DNA of 39,657 nt from Methylovorus sp035565335 (lineage in GTDB: Bacteria > Pseudomonadota > Gammaproteobacteria > Burkholderiales > Methylophilaceae). Below, piece by piece: positions 15,572-23,730 of this stretch (within the stretch, counting starts at the first letter, position 1; each line of letters starts with the position of its first letter). A program made the position numbers and the translations under genes. The notes under the pieces were generated by a model that saw nothing but the letters and a program-made list of their open reading frames with translations, had not been told where the DNA came from and searched no databases. The stretch lies in NCBI GenBank assembly GCA_035565335.1, contig DATMSO010000029.1, positions 1 to 39,657 on the forward strand, given 5' to 3'.

Positions 15572-17420
15572 AGCGCAGGCCGGCGGTCTCCGGCACGGAG
15601 GCTTCCTCGTAGGCCTGGTACAGCGCGCTATAGGCGCCGCCTTTAGCGATCAGCGTGGCGTGATTGCCGATCTCCTTCACCTCGCCATTCCAGATCACGG
15701 CAATGCGGTCAGCATCGCGGATGGTGGCGAGGCGGTGGGCGATAACGATGGCGGTGCGGCCTTCGCACAGACGGCGGAAGGCTTCCTGCACGCGGCGCTC
15801 GGTATGGATATCCACCGCCGAGGTGGCTTCATCCAGCACCAGCACCGAGGGATTGCCGAGGTAAGCACGCACCAGGCACACCAGCTGGCGTTGCCCATGG
15901 CTGAGGAAGCTGCCCAGCGGGCCAACTTCGGTCTGGTAGCCCTGGGGCAAACGCTCCAGCACTTCATCGGCCCCAAGATCGCGGGCCGCCGCGATCAGTG
16001 CTTCATCGCTGAAATCGGGCGCGGCCAGCCGCAGGTTATGCAGCACGCTGCCGGAAAACAGCACGTTATCCTGCAACACCACGCCCACTTTGCGCCGCAA
16101 TACCTGTTGCGGGTAGTCGCGCACATCCACCTCATCCAGCAGCACGGCGCCGCCCTGCACCTCGTAAAAGCGTGTCAGCAATTGCACCAGCGTGCTTTTG
16201 CCATGGCCGGTGGGGCCAACAATGGCCAGTACCTCGCCAGCGGCGACCTGCAGGTTTAGATGGCGGATGACGGGGCGGCTGCCATCCTGCTTGTAACCGA
16301 ACACCACATCGCGAAACTCCACGCTGCCTTGCGACAGCAAGGGGTGGCGAGCATGGGCCGGATCATTGATTTCGGGCTCGGTATCCAGCATGAGAAAAAT
16401 CCGCTGGGCGGAGGAGGCGCCCGAGGTATAGCGCTCCAGCAGTTCATTCAGCTCTTGCAATGGCCCGAGGAACAGATGCACGTAAAACAAACTCTGCGCC
16501 AGCTGGCCTACCGTCATTTCATGCTGGGCGATGCCCAGCCCGCCTGCCAGCAGCAGCGCTGCCTGCCCCACGGTGCTGAGCAGCTGCGTGGTCGGCAAGA
16601 ACCAGCCGGTGCGGATATTGCCCTTGACCAGTGTCTGGTTGAAGTCGTGCACCAGCGCGCTATAGCGGGCTTCATTGGCTTCTTCCTGCACGGTTTGCTT
16701 GATGATGCGCACGCCGGACACGGTTTCCACCAGATGTGCGGTAAAGCGCGCGCGGGCTTCGGCCACACGTGCCCAGTTATGCTCCGAAATACGCTTGAAC
16801 AGCCAGGTACCCAGGATCAGCAGCGGCGTGATACTGGCTAGTGCCAGCAATAGCTTGGGCGAAATCCACCACAAGGCAAAAGCGGCGCCGACTAGACGCA
16901 GCACGGCAGACAACAGTTCCGGCGGACCCTGAATCAGCAGCGGTTCCAGCGCATCGACGTCGCGGTCGGCACGCGAGATGATGCGGCCGGCCTTGGTGCT
17001 GTCAAAGTAGCGGATGCTCAATGCCTGAATATGGCGAAATACACGTACGCGCAGGTCATTGAGGATATGAATGGCGGTAGAGCCGGCCAGATATTGCGAC
17101 ACCGCGGCGATGGCAAAGCGCAGCGCCCAGGTCAGGCCCATGCCCAGCGCCATCCAGGTTAGCAGCGGCGTATTCAGCACCAGGCCTTTGGCAGTCGTGA
17201 TAAAGCCATGGTCGATCACCTGGCCGACAAACCAGGGCCGCAGAAAGATAATCCCGACCAGCACTACTTCAATGCCGATAATGGCGGCAATGCGGTTTTT
17301 ATACGGTGCCAGTAGCGGTAACAAGCGCCAGAACATATTGCGGTCCAGGCTTTTCTTGGCGAGCTGCTGCTCCAGCTCAATGTCGTTCAGTGCGCGCTCC
17401 TGGCGCAGGGATTCAGCCAT
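15561..17420 (-). CDS. ABC exporter half-transporter B (MdlB/LmrA-like)
   Basis: A 619-residue half-transporter: an exporter-type membrane domain of about six segments (residues 45-330) and a C-terminal nucleotide-binding domain. Walker A is GPTGHGKST (402-410), the Q-loop is at Gln450, and Walker B is LVLDE with the catalytic glutamate at about 531. The signature motif is LSHGQ (506-510) instead of LSGGQ. Together with the partner encoded just upstream, which has a normal signature but an Asp in the catalytic position, this gives one good and one degenerate ATP site, the arrangement of heterodimeric exporters. The gene overlaps the partner by eight bases. Cargo is unknown; I infer efflux of a desulfurised product or of the substrate. 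Confidence 0.88.
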   Translation of the reverse strand: MAESLRQERALNDIELEQQLAKKSLDRNMFWRLLPLLAPYKNRIAAIIGIEVVLVGIIFLRPWFVGQVIDHGFITTAKGLVLNTPLLTWMALGMGLTWALRFAIAAVSQYLAGSTAIHILNDLRVRVFRHIQALSIRYFDSTKAGRIISRADRDVDALEPLLIQGPPELLSAVLRLVGAAFALWWISPKLLLALASITPLLILGTWLFKRISEHNWARVAEARARFTAHLVETVSGVRIIKQTVQEEANEARYSALVHDFNQTLVKGNIRTGWFLPTTQLLSTVGQAALLLAGGLGIAQHEMTVGQLAQSLFYVHLFLGPLQELNELLERYTSGASSAQRIFLMLDTEPEINDPAHARHPLLSQGSVEFRDVVFGYKQDGSRPVIRHLNLQVAAGEVLAIVGPTGHGKSTLVQLLTRFYEVQGGAVLLDEVDVRDYPQQVLRRKVGVVLQDNVLFSGSVLHNLRLAAPDFSDEALIAAARDLGADEVLERLPQGYQTEVGPLGSFLSHGQRQLVCLVRAYLGNPSVLVLDEATSAVDIHTERRVQEAFRRLCEGRTAIVIAHRLATIRDADRIAVIWNGEVKEIGNHATLIAKGGAYSALYQAYEEASVPETAGLRSVA

Positions 17421-19197
17421 GATGTACTCCTACCAGTTCGCGGTATTCCGCATGATGTTCAAGCAAATGGGTGTGCTGGCCGTGGGCGACGATGCGGCCT
17501 TTATCCAGCACGGCGACGCGGTCGGCCAGCAGAATGGTGGACAGTTTGCTGGCGATCAGCAGCACCGTTACCGCTTGCCCGCTGGCATCGCGCAGGCGGC
17601 GGATGTTATCCAGCACGCGGCGTTCGGTCAGGGCATCCAGCGCGCTGGTGGCATCGTCCAGAATCAGGATGCTGGGATGCGCCAGAAACGCGCGGGCCAG
17701 GCTGATGCGCTGACGCTGGCCGCCGGAAAGGGTAATGCCGCGATCACCGATGCGGGTTTGCAGCCCGTCGGACAGCGATTCAAGCACATCGCGTGCAGCC
17801 GCCAGTTCCAGGGCTTCGAGCAACTCGGCTTCGCTGGCTTGTGGTCTTGCCAGGTGCAGATTGGCTTCGAGCGTGTCGGAAAACAGAAAGCTTTCCTGCG
17901 GGACCACGTGAATGCGCCGGCGCAATTCATCGAGACGGAACAGTTGCACGTTTTGCCAGCCGGCTTGCTCGGAGCCAATATCCACCGTGCCATGATCCGC
18001 GTCCAGCAGCCGTGGCAGCAGGGCGGCCAGCGTACTTTTGCCGGCACCGGTAATACCGACCAGTGCCAGGATTTCACCCGGCGCCGCGTTCAAATGGCAA
18101 TGCTGCAGGATGGCATTGCCACCGGCGGCCTGCACCGTGACATCGTGTAGACGAAACCCTAGCGCAGCTTTGGGGATGCTATCGCTGCCGCTGATAATGG
18201 TCGGCGATTCATCCAGCAGCTCCCAGATGCGCCCGGCAGAAGAGCGGGCATCGGCAAATACCTGCATGACGCGACCGATAGGCTCAATACGGAAGATCAG
18301 GGTGTTGGCTACCAGCAGCGAGGCGATCAGCGCGCCTATATTGAGTTGGCCTTGCTGGATCAGCCAGGCGCCAAATCCCAGAATCCAGACCTGGGCAAGC
18401 GCGACCAGCGTTTGTGGCAGCGGTGTATGAGAAGCGGCATAGGCCAGCGCGGCATGGGCATGACGCACAAAGGTCTGCACAAAGCCTTCAAACGCGCCGA
18501 TGCGCGAGGCTTCCAGCGCAAACGCCTTGATGACGCGCACGCCGTTGATGCCTTCGCTCAATTCCTGGTTCACCTGGTCATAGGCCTGGCCCACCGCCCG
18601 GTCCAGCGCGACCAGCTGATCGGTCTGCCGTACAAACATGGCGATGCCTGCCAGCACAAACAGCAGGGTGCCCAGCCCCAGCCATACGTTGTAAACGCAG
18701 AGCAGGCCAATCGACACCAATATCCACACGCTGGCCTCAAACACCTGCCGCCAGAAGTTGATCAGCGCATCGCGTACCTTGTCGGCATCGCGCGTGGTGC
18801 GGGTGACCATTTCGCCGACGCCGTGTTGCAGGTGGTAGGCAAGATCAAGCCGCTGCACCTGCACCAGGATACGCTCGCGCAGCAGGGAAAGGAGATCCTG
18901 GCCGATGATCAGCGACAGCACCCCGGCAAAATACTGCAGAATGCCGCGCCCGGCGGCAACGGCGAGGATGATGGCGATCCAATACCAGGCAACCGAGAAA
19001 TCATAGTGACCATCGGGCAGCAGCCTGACGGCCTCGCCGGTATGAACGGCCTGCACGGCATGGCCGATCAGCCACAGTTGCCAGGCCATGGCGGCATTGA
19101 CCAGTAAAAACAGGATGGCCGTGAGGCTGAAGCGCCATGGCATGGTGCGGTACAGCCAAAGGCAGCGAAGTAGCGGGTGGGTTGGTGAGATAGACAT
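17413..19197 (-). CDS. ABC exporter half-transporter A (MdlA-like), degenerate Walker B
   Basis: A 594-residue half-transporter with an N-terminal exporter membrane domain (about residues 20-310) and an ATPase domain. Walker A is GITGAGKST (381-389), the Q-loop is at Gln434, the signature is a standard LSGGQ (490-494), and Walker B is LILDDATS (511-518) with Asp515 in the place of the catalytic glutamate. This is the protomer that contributes the non-hydrolytic site in heterodimeric exporters. It begins 68 bases past the TonB receptor stop, behind a strong terminator, so it may be expressed by read-through or from its own unseen promoter; no -24/-12 element is visible in that gap. GAGG stands before the ATG. 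Confidence 0.88.
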   Translation of the reverse strand: MSISPTHPLLRCLWLYRTMPWRFSLTAILFLLVNAAMAWQLWLIGHAVQAVHTGEAVRLLPDGHYDFSVAWYWIAIILAVAAGRGILQYFAGVLSLIIGQDLLSLLRERILVQVQRLDLAYHLQHGVGEMVTRTTRDADKVRDALINFWRQVFEASVWILVSIGLLCVYNVWLGLGTLLFVLAGIAMFVRQTDQLVALDRAVGQAYDQVNQELSEGINGVRVIKAFALEASRIGAFEGFVQTFVRHAHAALAYAASHTPLPQTLVALAQVWILGFGAWLIQQGQLNIGALIASLLVANTLIFRIEPIGRVMQVFADARSSAGRIWELLDESPTIISGSDSIPKAALGFRLHDVTVQAAGGNAILQHCHLNAAPGEILALVGITGAGKSTLAALLPRLLDADHGTVDIGSEQAGWQNVQLFRLDELRRRIHVVPQESFLFSDTLEANLHLARPQASEAELLEALELAAARDVLESLSDGLQTRIGDRGITLSGGQRQRISLARAFLAHPSILILDDATSALDALTERRVLDNIRRLRDASGQAVTVLLIASKLSTILLADRVAVLDKGRIVAHGQHTHLLEHHAEYRELVGVHHG

Positions 19198-19214
19198 AAT
19201 GCCTCGCGTAAACG

Positions 19215-19252
19215 TAAAAAGCGGATACCCGGCACCAGGCCGGATATCCGCT
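19215..19252 (-). terminator. Rho-independent terminator after the TonB-dependent receptor
   Basis: On the minus strand the stem AGCGGATA-CCGGC pairs with GCCGG-TATCCGCT around a short CTGGT loop, with a single-base bulge or mismatch on each side, and is followed by TTTTT. It lies 13 bases past the receptor stop and ends, or attenuates, that transcript before the exporter genes. Confidence 0.85.
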
Positions 19253-19265
19253 ACAGGGGCTTTGT

Positions 19266-21716
19266 TTAGAAACGCAGCGTCAGGGAAACACCCGCCGTGC
19301 GCGGCGCGCCATAGATGGCGGTGGAGCCGGTAGCAGGCGTCGCTGGCAGGGCATGCGCCAGGTATTCCTTGTCAAACAGGTTGTTGACGTAGCCTGTGAT
19401 GGCCAGGCGATCGCCCTTGGTGCTCCAGGTAACGCGGGCATTCACAATGGAGTAGCCTTCCTGGCTCAGCAGCTTGTAGTACGTGTTCTGCGCGGTATTC
19501 TGCGCATTCACAAAGTAATACTGCTGGCCGGTGTAGCGCCAATCCAGGCTGGTCACGATTTTGTTGTCGTTCGCCAGCGGAATGCGGTAGCTGGCGGAGA
19601 GCAAGCTGTTCAAGTTAGGCGTGCGCACCAGGTCGTTGCCGTCGTAATTGGTGGTGCTGTTTTGTACCTGCAGCTTGTCAAACTCACCCGACTGCAGGCC
19701 GATATTGCCGATCAGGCGCAGATTGCTGGTTGGCAAGGCTTCCACTTCAAATTCTGCCCCTTTGACCGTTGCGCTGTCTGCATTTTGCAGATACGACACG
19801 GTGGTGGTGGCACCTGCCGGTACACCCACTACGTTGACCTGTACATCCTTGTAGTCATAGTAGAACAGGGTGGTGTTGAAGTTGAGGCGTCCATTCAGCC
19901 ACTCTGATTTGTAGCCGATTTCATAGGCGTTCAGTTTTTCCGGCTTTACCGTGTTCAGCGCCGCAGTGGCGGTGGCGGCGGTGTTAAAGCCGCCGGATTT
20001 TTCACCATGGGCAAACTTGAAGAAGGTGCGGCTGGTGTCGCTGATCTTGTACTCCGGTGTGAAATCATAGGTAAACGAATCCCAGCGTTTTTCCTGATGC
20101 GCATCGAAGTTGGTCACGAGACCGGTCGGGTTGTTGTAGCTGCCGATGTACGTGTCCCACCACTGGCCAAGATTACCCCAACTGGCAGCAGTAATCCCTG
20201 CACCAGTCGCGGAGCGGCGGCTAATGTCCACTTCTTTCTTTTCAGTGGACCAGCGAGCGCCCACAGTGGTCTTGAATGCCTCGGTCCAGTTGTAGGTGGT
20301 GCTGCCAAACAGCGCAAAGCTGGAAGCCTTGTGGTCGTAATCGGTGTAGCTGAAGTTGTTCAGCGCATTGGTGCTGGTACCGATAAACGCGGGCACGCTG
20401 CCATTTGGCAAACGGGCGGCGGCACTGTAGGAGCTGATGTCCTCCTTGAAGAAATGCACGCCCGAGAGCCAGTTCCAGCGGTCCTCACGTGGCGATGCAA
20501 AGCGGAATTCCTGCGAATACTGCTTGCTATCGGCCTTGGTGTAGCCGCGCGAGAGCTCCAGCGCGCTATTGTCGGCGTCGTTCAGCACGGTCTGATCCCA
20601 ATCCTCGTACGCGGAGATCGAGGTTAGCGAGTACTTGCCCAAGTCCCATTTCAAGGTCAGCGATGCGCCATTCTGGGTGGAGTCACCGCTGTTTTCGGCA
20701 TTGGAGCTCACATCCTTGCGGCTGGTGCTCGGTACATAACCAAAGCGGAAAGCGCCGCCGGGGCCTGCGCCTATGACAGTCTGGATGCTGCCGTCGGTGG
20801 TGTAATCGCGGCGATGCACATTGACCAGCGCTTCCAGGTTATCGGTCAGCTGGAACAGCAATTGGCCACGCACGGCGGTGTCCTTGATCGCCCCATCGCG
20901 CTGGCCGGTGAACTGGTTGCGGAAGAAGCCATCGCTGCTCTGATCATAAAAAGACAAGCGGCCGGCAACGCGCTCGCTGACGATCTCACCGCCTACGGCA
21001 CCTTCAAAAATGCGCGAGCCGTAGTTGCCGATATCGGCTTTGACATAGTTTTCACCGGTATTGAACGAAGGTTTCTTGCTGATGATGTTGACCGCGCCGC
21101 CGGTGGTGTTCTTGCCCCACAGCGTGCCTTGCGGGCCGCGCAATACTTCTACGCGATCCAGGTCAAACAGCGGGAAGCCGGAGGCCGTGGCATTGCTGAT
21201 GTAAACGTCATCCAGATAGATGCCGACCGGGCTGGCCATGTCGATTTGCTGCTGGCCGGAGCCCACGCCGCGTATCCACCAGCGTGGGCGGCCGTTGAAC
21301 TGGGTGTTGGCGGATGCGTTGGGTACATAGTTGAGTACCTCGCCTGCTGATTTGCCTATGCCTTTGTCCTGCAACTCCTTGCCGCCCAGCACGGTGATGG
21401 CGGTGGGTACTTTTTGCGCGGTTTCTTCGCGCTTGTTGGCGGTAACTACCACGCTGCCCAGTGAGGCTTCACTCTCGCCCTGGCTGTTGACGGTGGCGGG
21501 TTGCGTGGCTGCCGCGCTGGTAGCGCTGTCGGCTGTCCCGGCTTCGCTGGCGCTGGTCTGCGTAGCGGAGGTGTCGTTGGCGGTCTTGTCAGCGGCATAA
21601 GCCTGGCTGATAACCAGGCTGCCGATAAAGACGCTGCTGACGGCGCGTAATAGAGGTTTGATGATAAAGCGCGTTTGCGCCGGCTGTTCTGATGGGCTGC
21701 TTGTTTTTATGGTCAT
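19266..21716 (-). CDS. TonB-dependent outer-membrane receptor
   Basis: An 816-residue receptor. A signal peptide (RAVSSVFIGSLVISQAYA, cleavage near residue 43) is followed by a roughly 40-residue Ser/Thr/Ala-rich linker, then a TonB-box-like segment (GSVVVTANKRE). The plug domain has VPTAITVLGGKEL, RGVGSGQQQ and the conserved EVLRGPQGTLWGKNTTGGAVNI, and the beta-barrel ends in ...SLTLRF with a C-terminal Phe. There is no FecA-type signalling domain. I use the ATG at 21716: AGGA lies seven bases upstream, and the sigma-54 transcript would start near 21752. A receptor implies active uptake of a scarce or bulky compound rather than porin diffusion, and the private TonB-ExbB-ExbD set at 8747-10798 is its likely energiser. 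Confidence 0.93.
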   Translation of the reverse strand: MTIKTSSPSEQPAQTRFIIKPLLRAVSSVFIGSLVISQAYAADKTANDTSATQTSASEAGTADSATSAAATQPATVNSQGESEASLGSVVVTANKREETAQKVPTAITVLGGKELQDKGIGKSAGEVLNYVPNASANTQFNGRPRWWIRGVGSGQQQIDMASPVGIYLDDVYISNATASGFPLFDLDRVEVLRGPQGTLWGKNTTGGAVNIISKKPSFNTGENYVKADIGNYGSRIFEGAVGGEIVSERVAGRLSFYDQSSDGFFRNQFTGQRDGAIKDTAVRGQLLFQLTDNLEALVNVHRRDYTTDGSIQTVIGAGPGGAFRFGYVPSTSRKDVSSNAENSGDSTQNGASLTLKWDLGKYSLTSISAYEDWDQTVLNDADNSALELSRGYTKADSKQYSQEFRFASPREDRWNWLSGVHFFKEDISSYSAAARLPNGSVPAFIGTSTNALNNFSYTDYDHKASSFALFGSTTYNWTEAFKTTVGARWSTEKKEVDISRRSATGAGITAASWGNLGQWWDTYIGSYNNPTGLVTNFDAHQEKRWDSFTYDFTPEYKISDTSRTFFKFAHGEKSGGFNTAATATAALNTVKPEKLNAYEIGYKSEWLNGRLNFNTTLFYYDYKDVQVNVVGVPAGATTTVSYLQNADSATVKGAEFEVEALPTSNLRLIGNIGLQSGEFDKLQVQNSTTNYDGNDLVRTPNLNSLLSASYRIPLANDNKIVTSLDWRYTGQQYYFVNAQNTAQNTYYKLLSQEGYSIVNARVTWSTKGDRLAITGYVNNLFDKEYLAHALPATPATGSTAIYGAPRTAGVSLTLRF

Positions 21717-21762
21717 GTTGATTCCTGATTGAGTGCAAATAAATAAACGACGCAAGGGCTAG

Positions 21763-21778
21763 CGCAGAATCTGTGCCA
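21763..21778 (-). promoter_or_regulatory. Sigma-54 (-24/-12) promoter of the TonB-dependent receptor
   Basis: On the minus strand TGGCACAGATTCTGCG carries a perfect TGGCAC -24 half, with GG and GC ten bases apart. The predicted start near 21752 leaves about 35 bases before the ATG at 21716 and excludes a longer in-frame reading from 21755. Confidence 0.82.
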
Positions 21779-21865
21779 GCCGCAGCCCAGCGCTCAGGGT
21801 TAACGCTAACTGATTGTTGTAAAAAGAATTAAAGGGGATGGTGCGTAATGGCTTGTCGTCTGCTG

Positions 21866-21925
21866 CTGTTTTTGCAGCAACAATTTCTGGTGGCGCTGTT
21901 GCGCCTACTGTTGGCAGGGCAACAA
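21866..21925. promoter_or_regulatory. Paired activator sites (UAS) for the TonB-receptor promoter
   Basis: Site 21908-21925, CTGTTGGCAGGGCAACAA, matches the best dyad at 14 of 18. Site 21866-21883, CTGTTTTTGCAGCAACAA, keeps both outer arms (11 of 18). They start 42 bp apart, about four helical turns, and lie roughly 90-145 bp upstream of the minus-strand promoter at 21763-21778. Confidence 0.6.
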
Positions 21926-21973
21926 CGGCGCATGGCGGATATGGATGCCAGCTCGTGTCAGGAGGGCGGGCCG

Positions 21974-22023
21974 CTGTTGCTGCAGCATCAGCATTGCGCG
22001 GTCAGCTGTTGCGCCCGGTACAA
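21974..22023. promoter_or_regulatory. Paired activator sites (UAS) for the aldolase-2 promoter
   Basis: Site 21974-21991, CTGTTGCTGCAGCATCAG, matches the best dyad at 13 of 18. Site 22006-22023, CTGTTGCGCCCGGTACAA, matches at about 11 of 18, mostly in the left arm. They start 32 bp apart and end 122-154 bp upstream of the plus-strand promoter at 22145. With the pair at 21866-21925, one divergent intergenic region holds two pairs, one facing each promoter. Confidence 0.5.
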
Positions 22024-22144
22024 GCCTACCCCTCGAAAGCAGGGATCTTGGAATATAAAAGATGCGCGCGGCGACAATGGGAGTGCCCTAATGCATTGAA
22101 AAACAAGACTTATGCTACTGAGTGGTGTGGTTCGTGTTCGGGGT

Positions 22145-22160
22145 TGGCACAGGCATTGCC
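22145..22160 (+). promoter_or_regulatory. Sigma-54 (-24/-12) promoter of the aldolase-2 unit
   Basis: TGGCACAGGCATTGCC has perfect TGGCAC and TTGC halves, with GG (22146-22147) and GC (22158-22159) ten bases apart. The predicted leader is about 50 bases before the ATG at 22223. An in-frame ATG at 22112 lies upstream of this promoter and is not a plausible start. Confidence 0.85.
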
Positions 22161-22222
22161 ATGCATTGGGGGTCTGGCGATCTGCGCCACTACCTCAACC
22201 TCTTGCTATGAAGGAGACCCCG

Positions 22223-22915
22223 ATGTCGAACACGCTTTCCGAGATTGATCTGATTTCGTATGTGGAAGAAGCCAAGGCGGATGCCATTCATGCCTTTGGC
22301 GTACTGAGCCGTAATGGTACCTTGTCTGCCAGCCTGACCTACCATGTCACGCATCTGGTACCCGGGCACGATAAGTTATTGAATATCCGTTTTCCTGGCG
22401 GCCTGGCACGCGATCAGTCCCCCAGCATTTCCATAAGCGAGTTTTCCAAACATCCCGACCATATCCTGCGCGAATCCCGGCTGGATGCGGATACCGTGAT
22501 CCATGCCCATACCAACTTCCTGTCGGCATGGTCACTGGCGCACAAGCCGTTTCCGATCTTGTATGTGGCCGCGGCTCGTCACCTCGCTGCCCGCGAGATT
22601 CCCAATCATCTTGACCGCACCCGCAGCGTTTACGATGTGATCAAGGAGCGGCTGGATCAGCATCCTGAACTGGCGCCTCCTCCGGCCTTGCTGGAGTCAA
22701 ATGGCGGCGCCAATTTCTGGGGCAAGGGCATTATCAAGACGTCGGAGTTGATTCTGTTTATCGAAGAAGCCGCGCGCTATCAGGCGATTGCCGAGCAGAT
22801 CGGCGGCGCCCAGCTCTACACCCCTGGCGCGCTGGAGTTGCAATGGCAACGCACCGGCCTGCTGGAAAAAGCCAAGTCCTACGCTGGCCGCTACCTGTCT
22901 GATATTGCCGCCTAA
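22223..22915 (+). CDS. Class II aldolase/adducin-like protein, paralogue 2
   Basis: A 230-residue paralogue of the protein at 4650. The HxH pair is present in VIHAHTNFLSAW, and the same departure is seen at the third metal-ligand position: LESNGGANFWGKG in place of the usual NHG. Since both copies share NGG followed by WGK, the change is a conserved feature of this subgroup rather than decay. AAGGAG stands seven bases before the ATG at 22223, which lies just after its sigma-54 promoter. It is followed by a perfect hairpin and a nitroreductase-fold gene. The function is unknown; both copies sit in the same proposed regulon, so they may act on different substrates or form a hetero-oligomer. Confidence 0.8.
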   Translation: MSNTLSEIDLISYVEEAKADAIHAFGVLSRNGTLSASLTYHVTHLVPGHDKLLNIRFPGGLARDQSPSISISEFSKHPDHILRESRLDADTVIHAHTNFLSAWSLAHKPFPILYVAAARHLAAREIPNHLDRTRSVYDVIKERLDQHPELAPPPALLESNGGANFWGKGIIKTSELILFIEEAARYQAIAEQIGGAQLYTPGALELQWQRTGLLEKAKSYAGRYLSDIAA

Positions 22916-22920
22916 GTCTC

Positions 22921-22943
22921 GGCCGGACAGGTTCTGTCCGGCC
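22921..22943. terminator. Perfect 10-bp hairpin between aldolase 2 and nitroreductase
   Basis: GGCCGGACAG / CTGTCCGGCC around a GTT loop begins five bases after the aldolase-2 stop; a T-rich run (TTTTTATTT) follows only nine bases later, so it is not a textbook terminator. It may act as a weak terminator, attenuator or mRNA stabiliser that sets the ratio of the two genes. Confidence 0.6.
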
Positions 22944-22987
22944 ACCTCCATTTTTATTTCTTGCCATTTAGCTTTTGAGATGACGCC

Positions 22988-23584
22988 ATGAGTGCTCAAC
23001 GTATTCCCACTTATCCGATTGAACCTGTATTCCTGCAGCGCTGGTCGCCCCGCGCCTTTACTGGCGAAGCCATCCCGCAGGAGACGCTATTGCAGTTGAT
23101 TGAGGCCGCGCGCTGGGCGCCTTCTGCCAATAATGCGCAACCATGGCGCTTTATTTACCTGCTGCCGGATGCGGCGCATTGGCAAGGGCTGCTGCAAACG
23201 CTGAATGAAAACAACCGCCGCTGGGCGAGCCAGGCGTCGGCGTTTCTGGTGCTGCTATCTAAAACCACGCACGTGCGCCCCGGTGCCAGCGAAGCCACGC
23301 TCTTGTACAGCCATTCCCTTGATGCCGGCGCAGCTTGGGCTTATCTCGCCTTGCAGGCCGAAGCCAGCGGCTGGAGTACGCATCCTATCGGCGGCTACGA
23401 CCGGCCAGCATTGCAGGCTTTGCTGGGTATTCCTGACGACTATCGCCTGGAAATGCTGGTGGCGGTGGGCAAAAAGGGCAATGCGGAAGCCCTGCCTGAC
23501 GACTTGCGCAGCCGCGAGCAGCCGACGCCACGTCGCCCTTTGGCAGAGATTGTCGCGGCAGGCCAATTTGATTTTGCCTGGTGA
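22988..23584 (+). CDS. Nitroreductase-family flavoprotein
   Basis: A 198-residue protein of the nitroreductase/FMN-reductase fold. It has the N-terminal RWSPRAFTGEAIP and the FMN-binding AARWAPSANNAQPWRFIYL, and later the conserved GWSTHPIGGYDRPALQALLGIPDDYRLEMLVAVGKKG. Such enzymes bind FMN and use NAD(P)H. Because the two flavin monooxygenases downstream need reduced flavin and no SsuE-type reductase is seen in the window, it is a good candidate to supply FMNH2 (inference). It lies 72 bases after aldolase 2, behind a hairpin, and 209 bases before the monooxygenase genes, which have their own promoter. Confidence 0.85.
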   Translation: MSAQRIPTYPIEPVFLQRWSPRAFTGEAIPQETLLQLIEAARWAPSANNAQPWRFIYLLPDAAHWQGLLQTLNENNRRWASQASAFLVLLSKTTHVRPGASEATLLYSHSLDAGAAWAYLALQAEASGWSTHPIGGYDRPALQALLGIPDDYRLEMLVAVGKKGNAEALPDDLRSREQPTPRRPLAEIVAAGQFDFAW

Positions 23585-23596
23585 AGAGCGTAAACG

Positions 23597-23656
23597 CAGT
23601 TGGTCAGGCAACAGTGCGTTGCTGTAGCAGCAGCTGCCCTGTTGCCCCAGCATCAC
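23597..23656. promoter_or_regulatory. Paired activator sites (UAS) for the monooxygenase operon
   Basis: Site 23597-23614, CAGTTGGTCAGGCAACAG, matches the best dyad at 15 of 18. Site 23639-23656, CTGTTGCCCCAGCATCAC, matches at 14 of 18. They start 42 bp apart, about four helical turns, and lie about 75-135 bp upstream of the -24/-12 element at 23731. Confidence 0.65.
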
Positions 23657-23686
23657 TAGCGCGTCTGCTGCTGATTATTAAACAGT

Positions 23687-23698
23687 ATTAAGTTTATG
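23687..23698 (+). promoter_or_regulatory. Conserved 12-mer between UAS and promoter (IHF-like), second copy
   Basis: ATTAAGTTTATG is identical to 7729-7740 and sits at the same 44-base distance from the start of its -24/-12 element. It is probably a bending site for IHF, with two mismatches to consensus when the preceding base is included. Confidence 0.5.
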
Positions 23699-23730
23699 GT
23701 TTTTATGGGTTTTTATTTACCAAGGGCCGT

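Noticed and set aside
21838..22248. A 136-codon open frame between the TonB receptor and aldolase 2
   Set aside because: It covers a sigma-54 promoter and four activator-like sites, runs into the aldolase start in another frame, has low-complexity composition, and has no good ribosome binding site.
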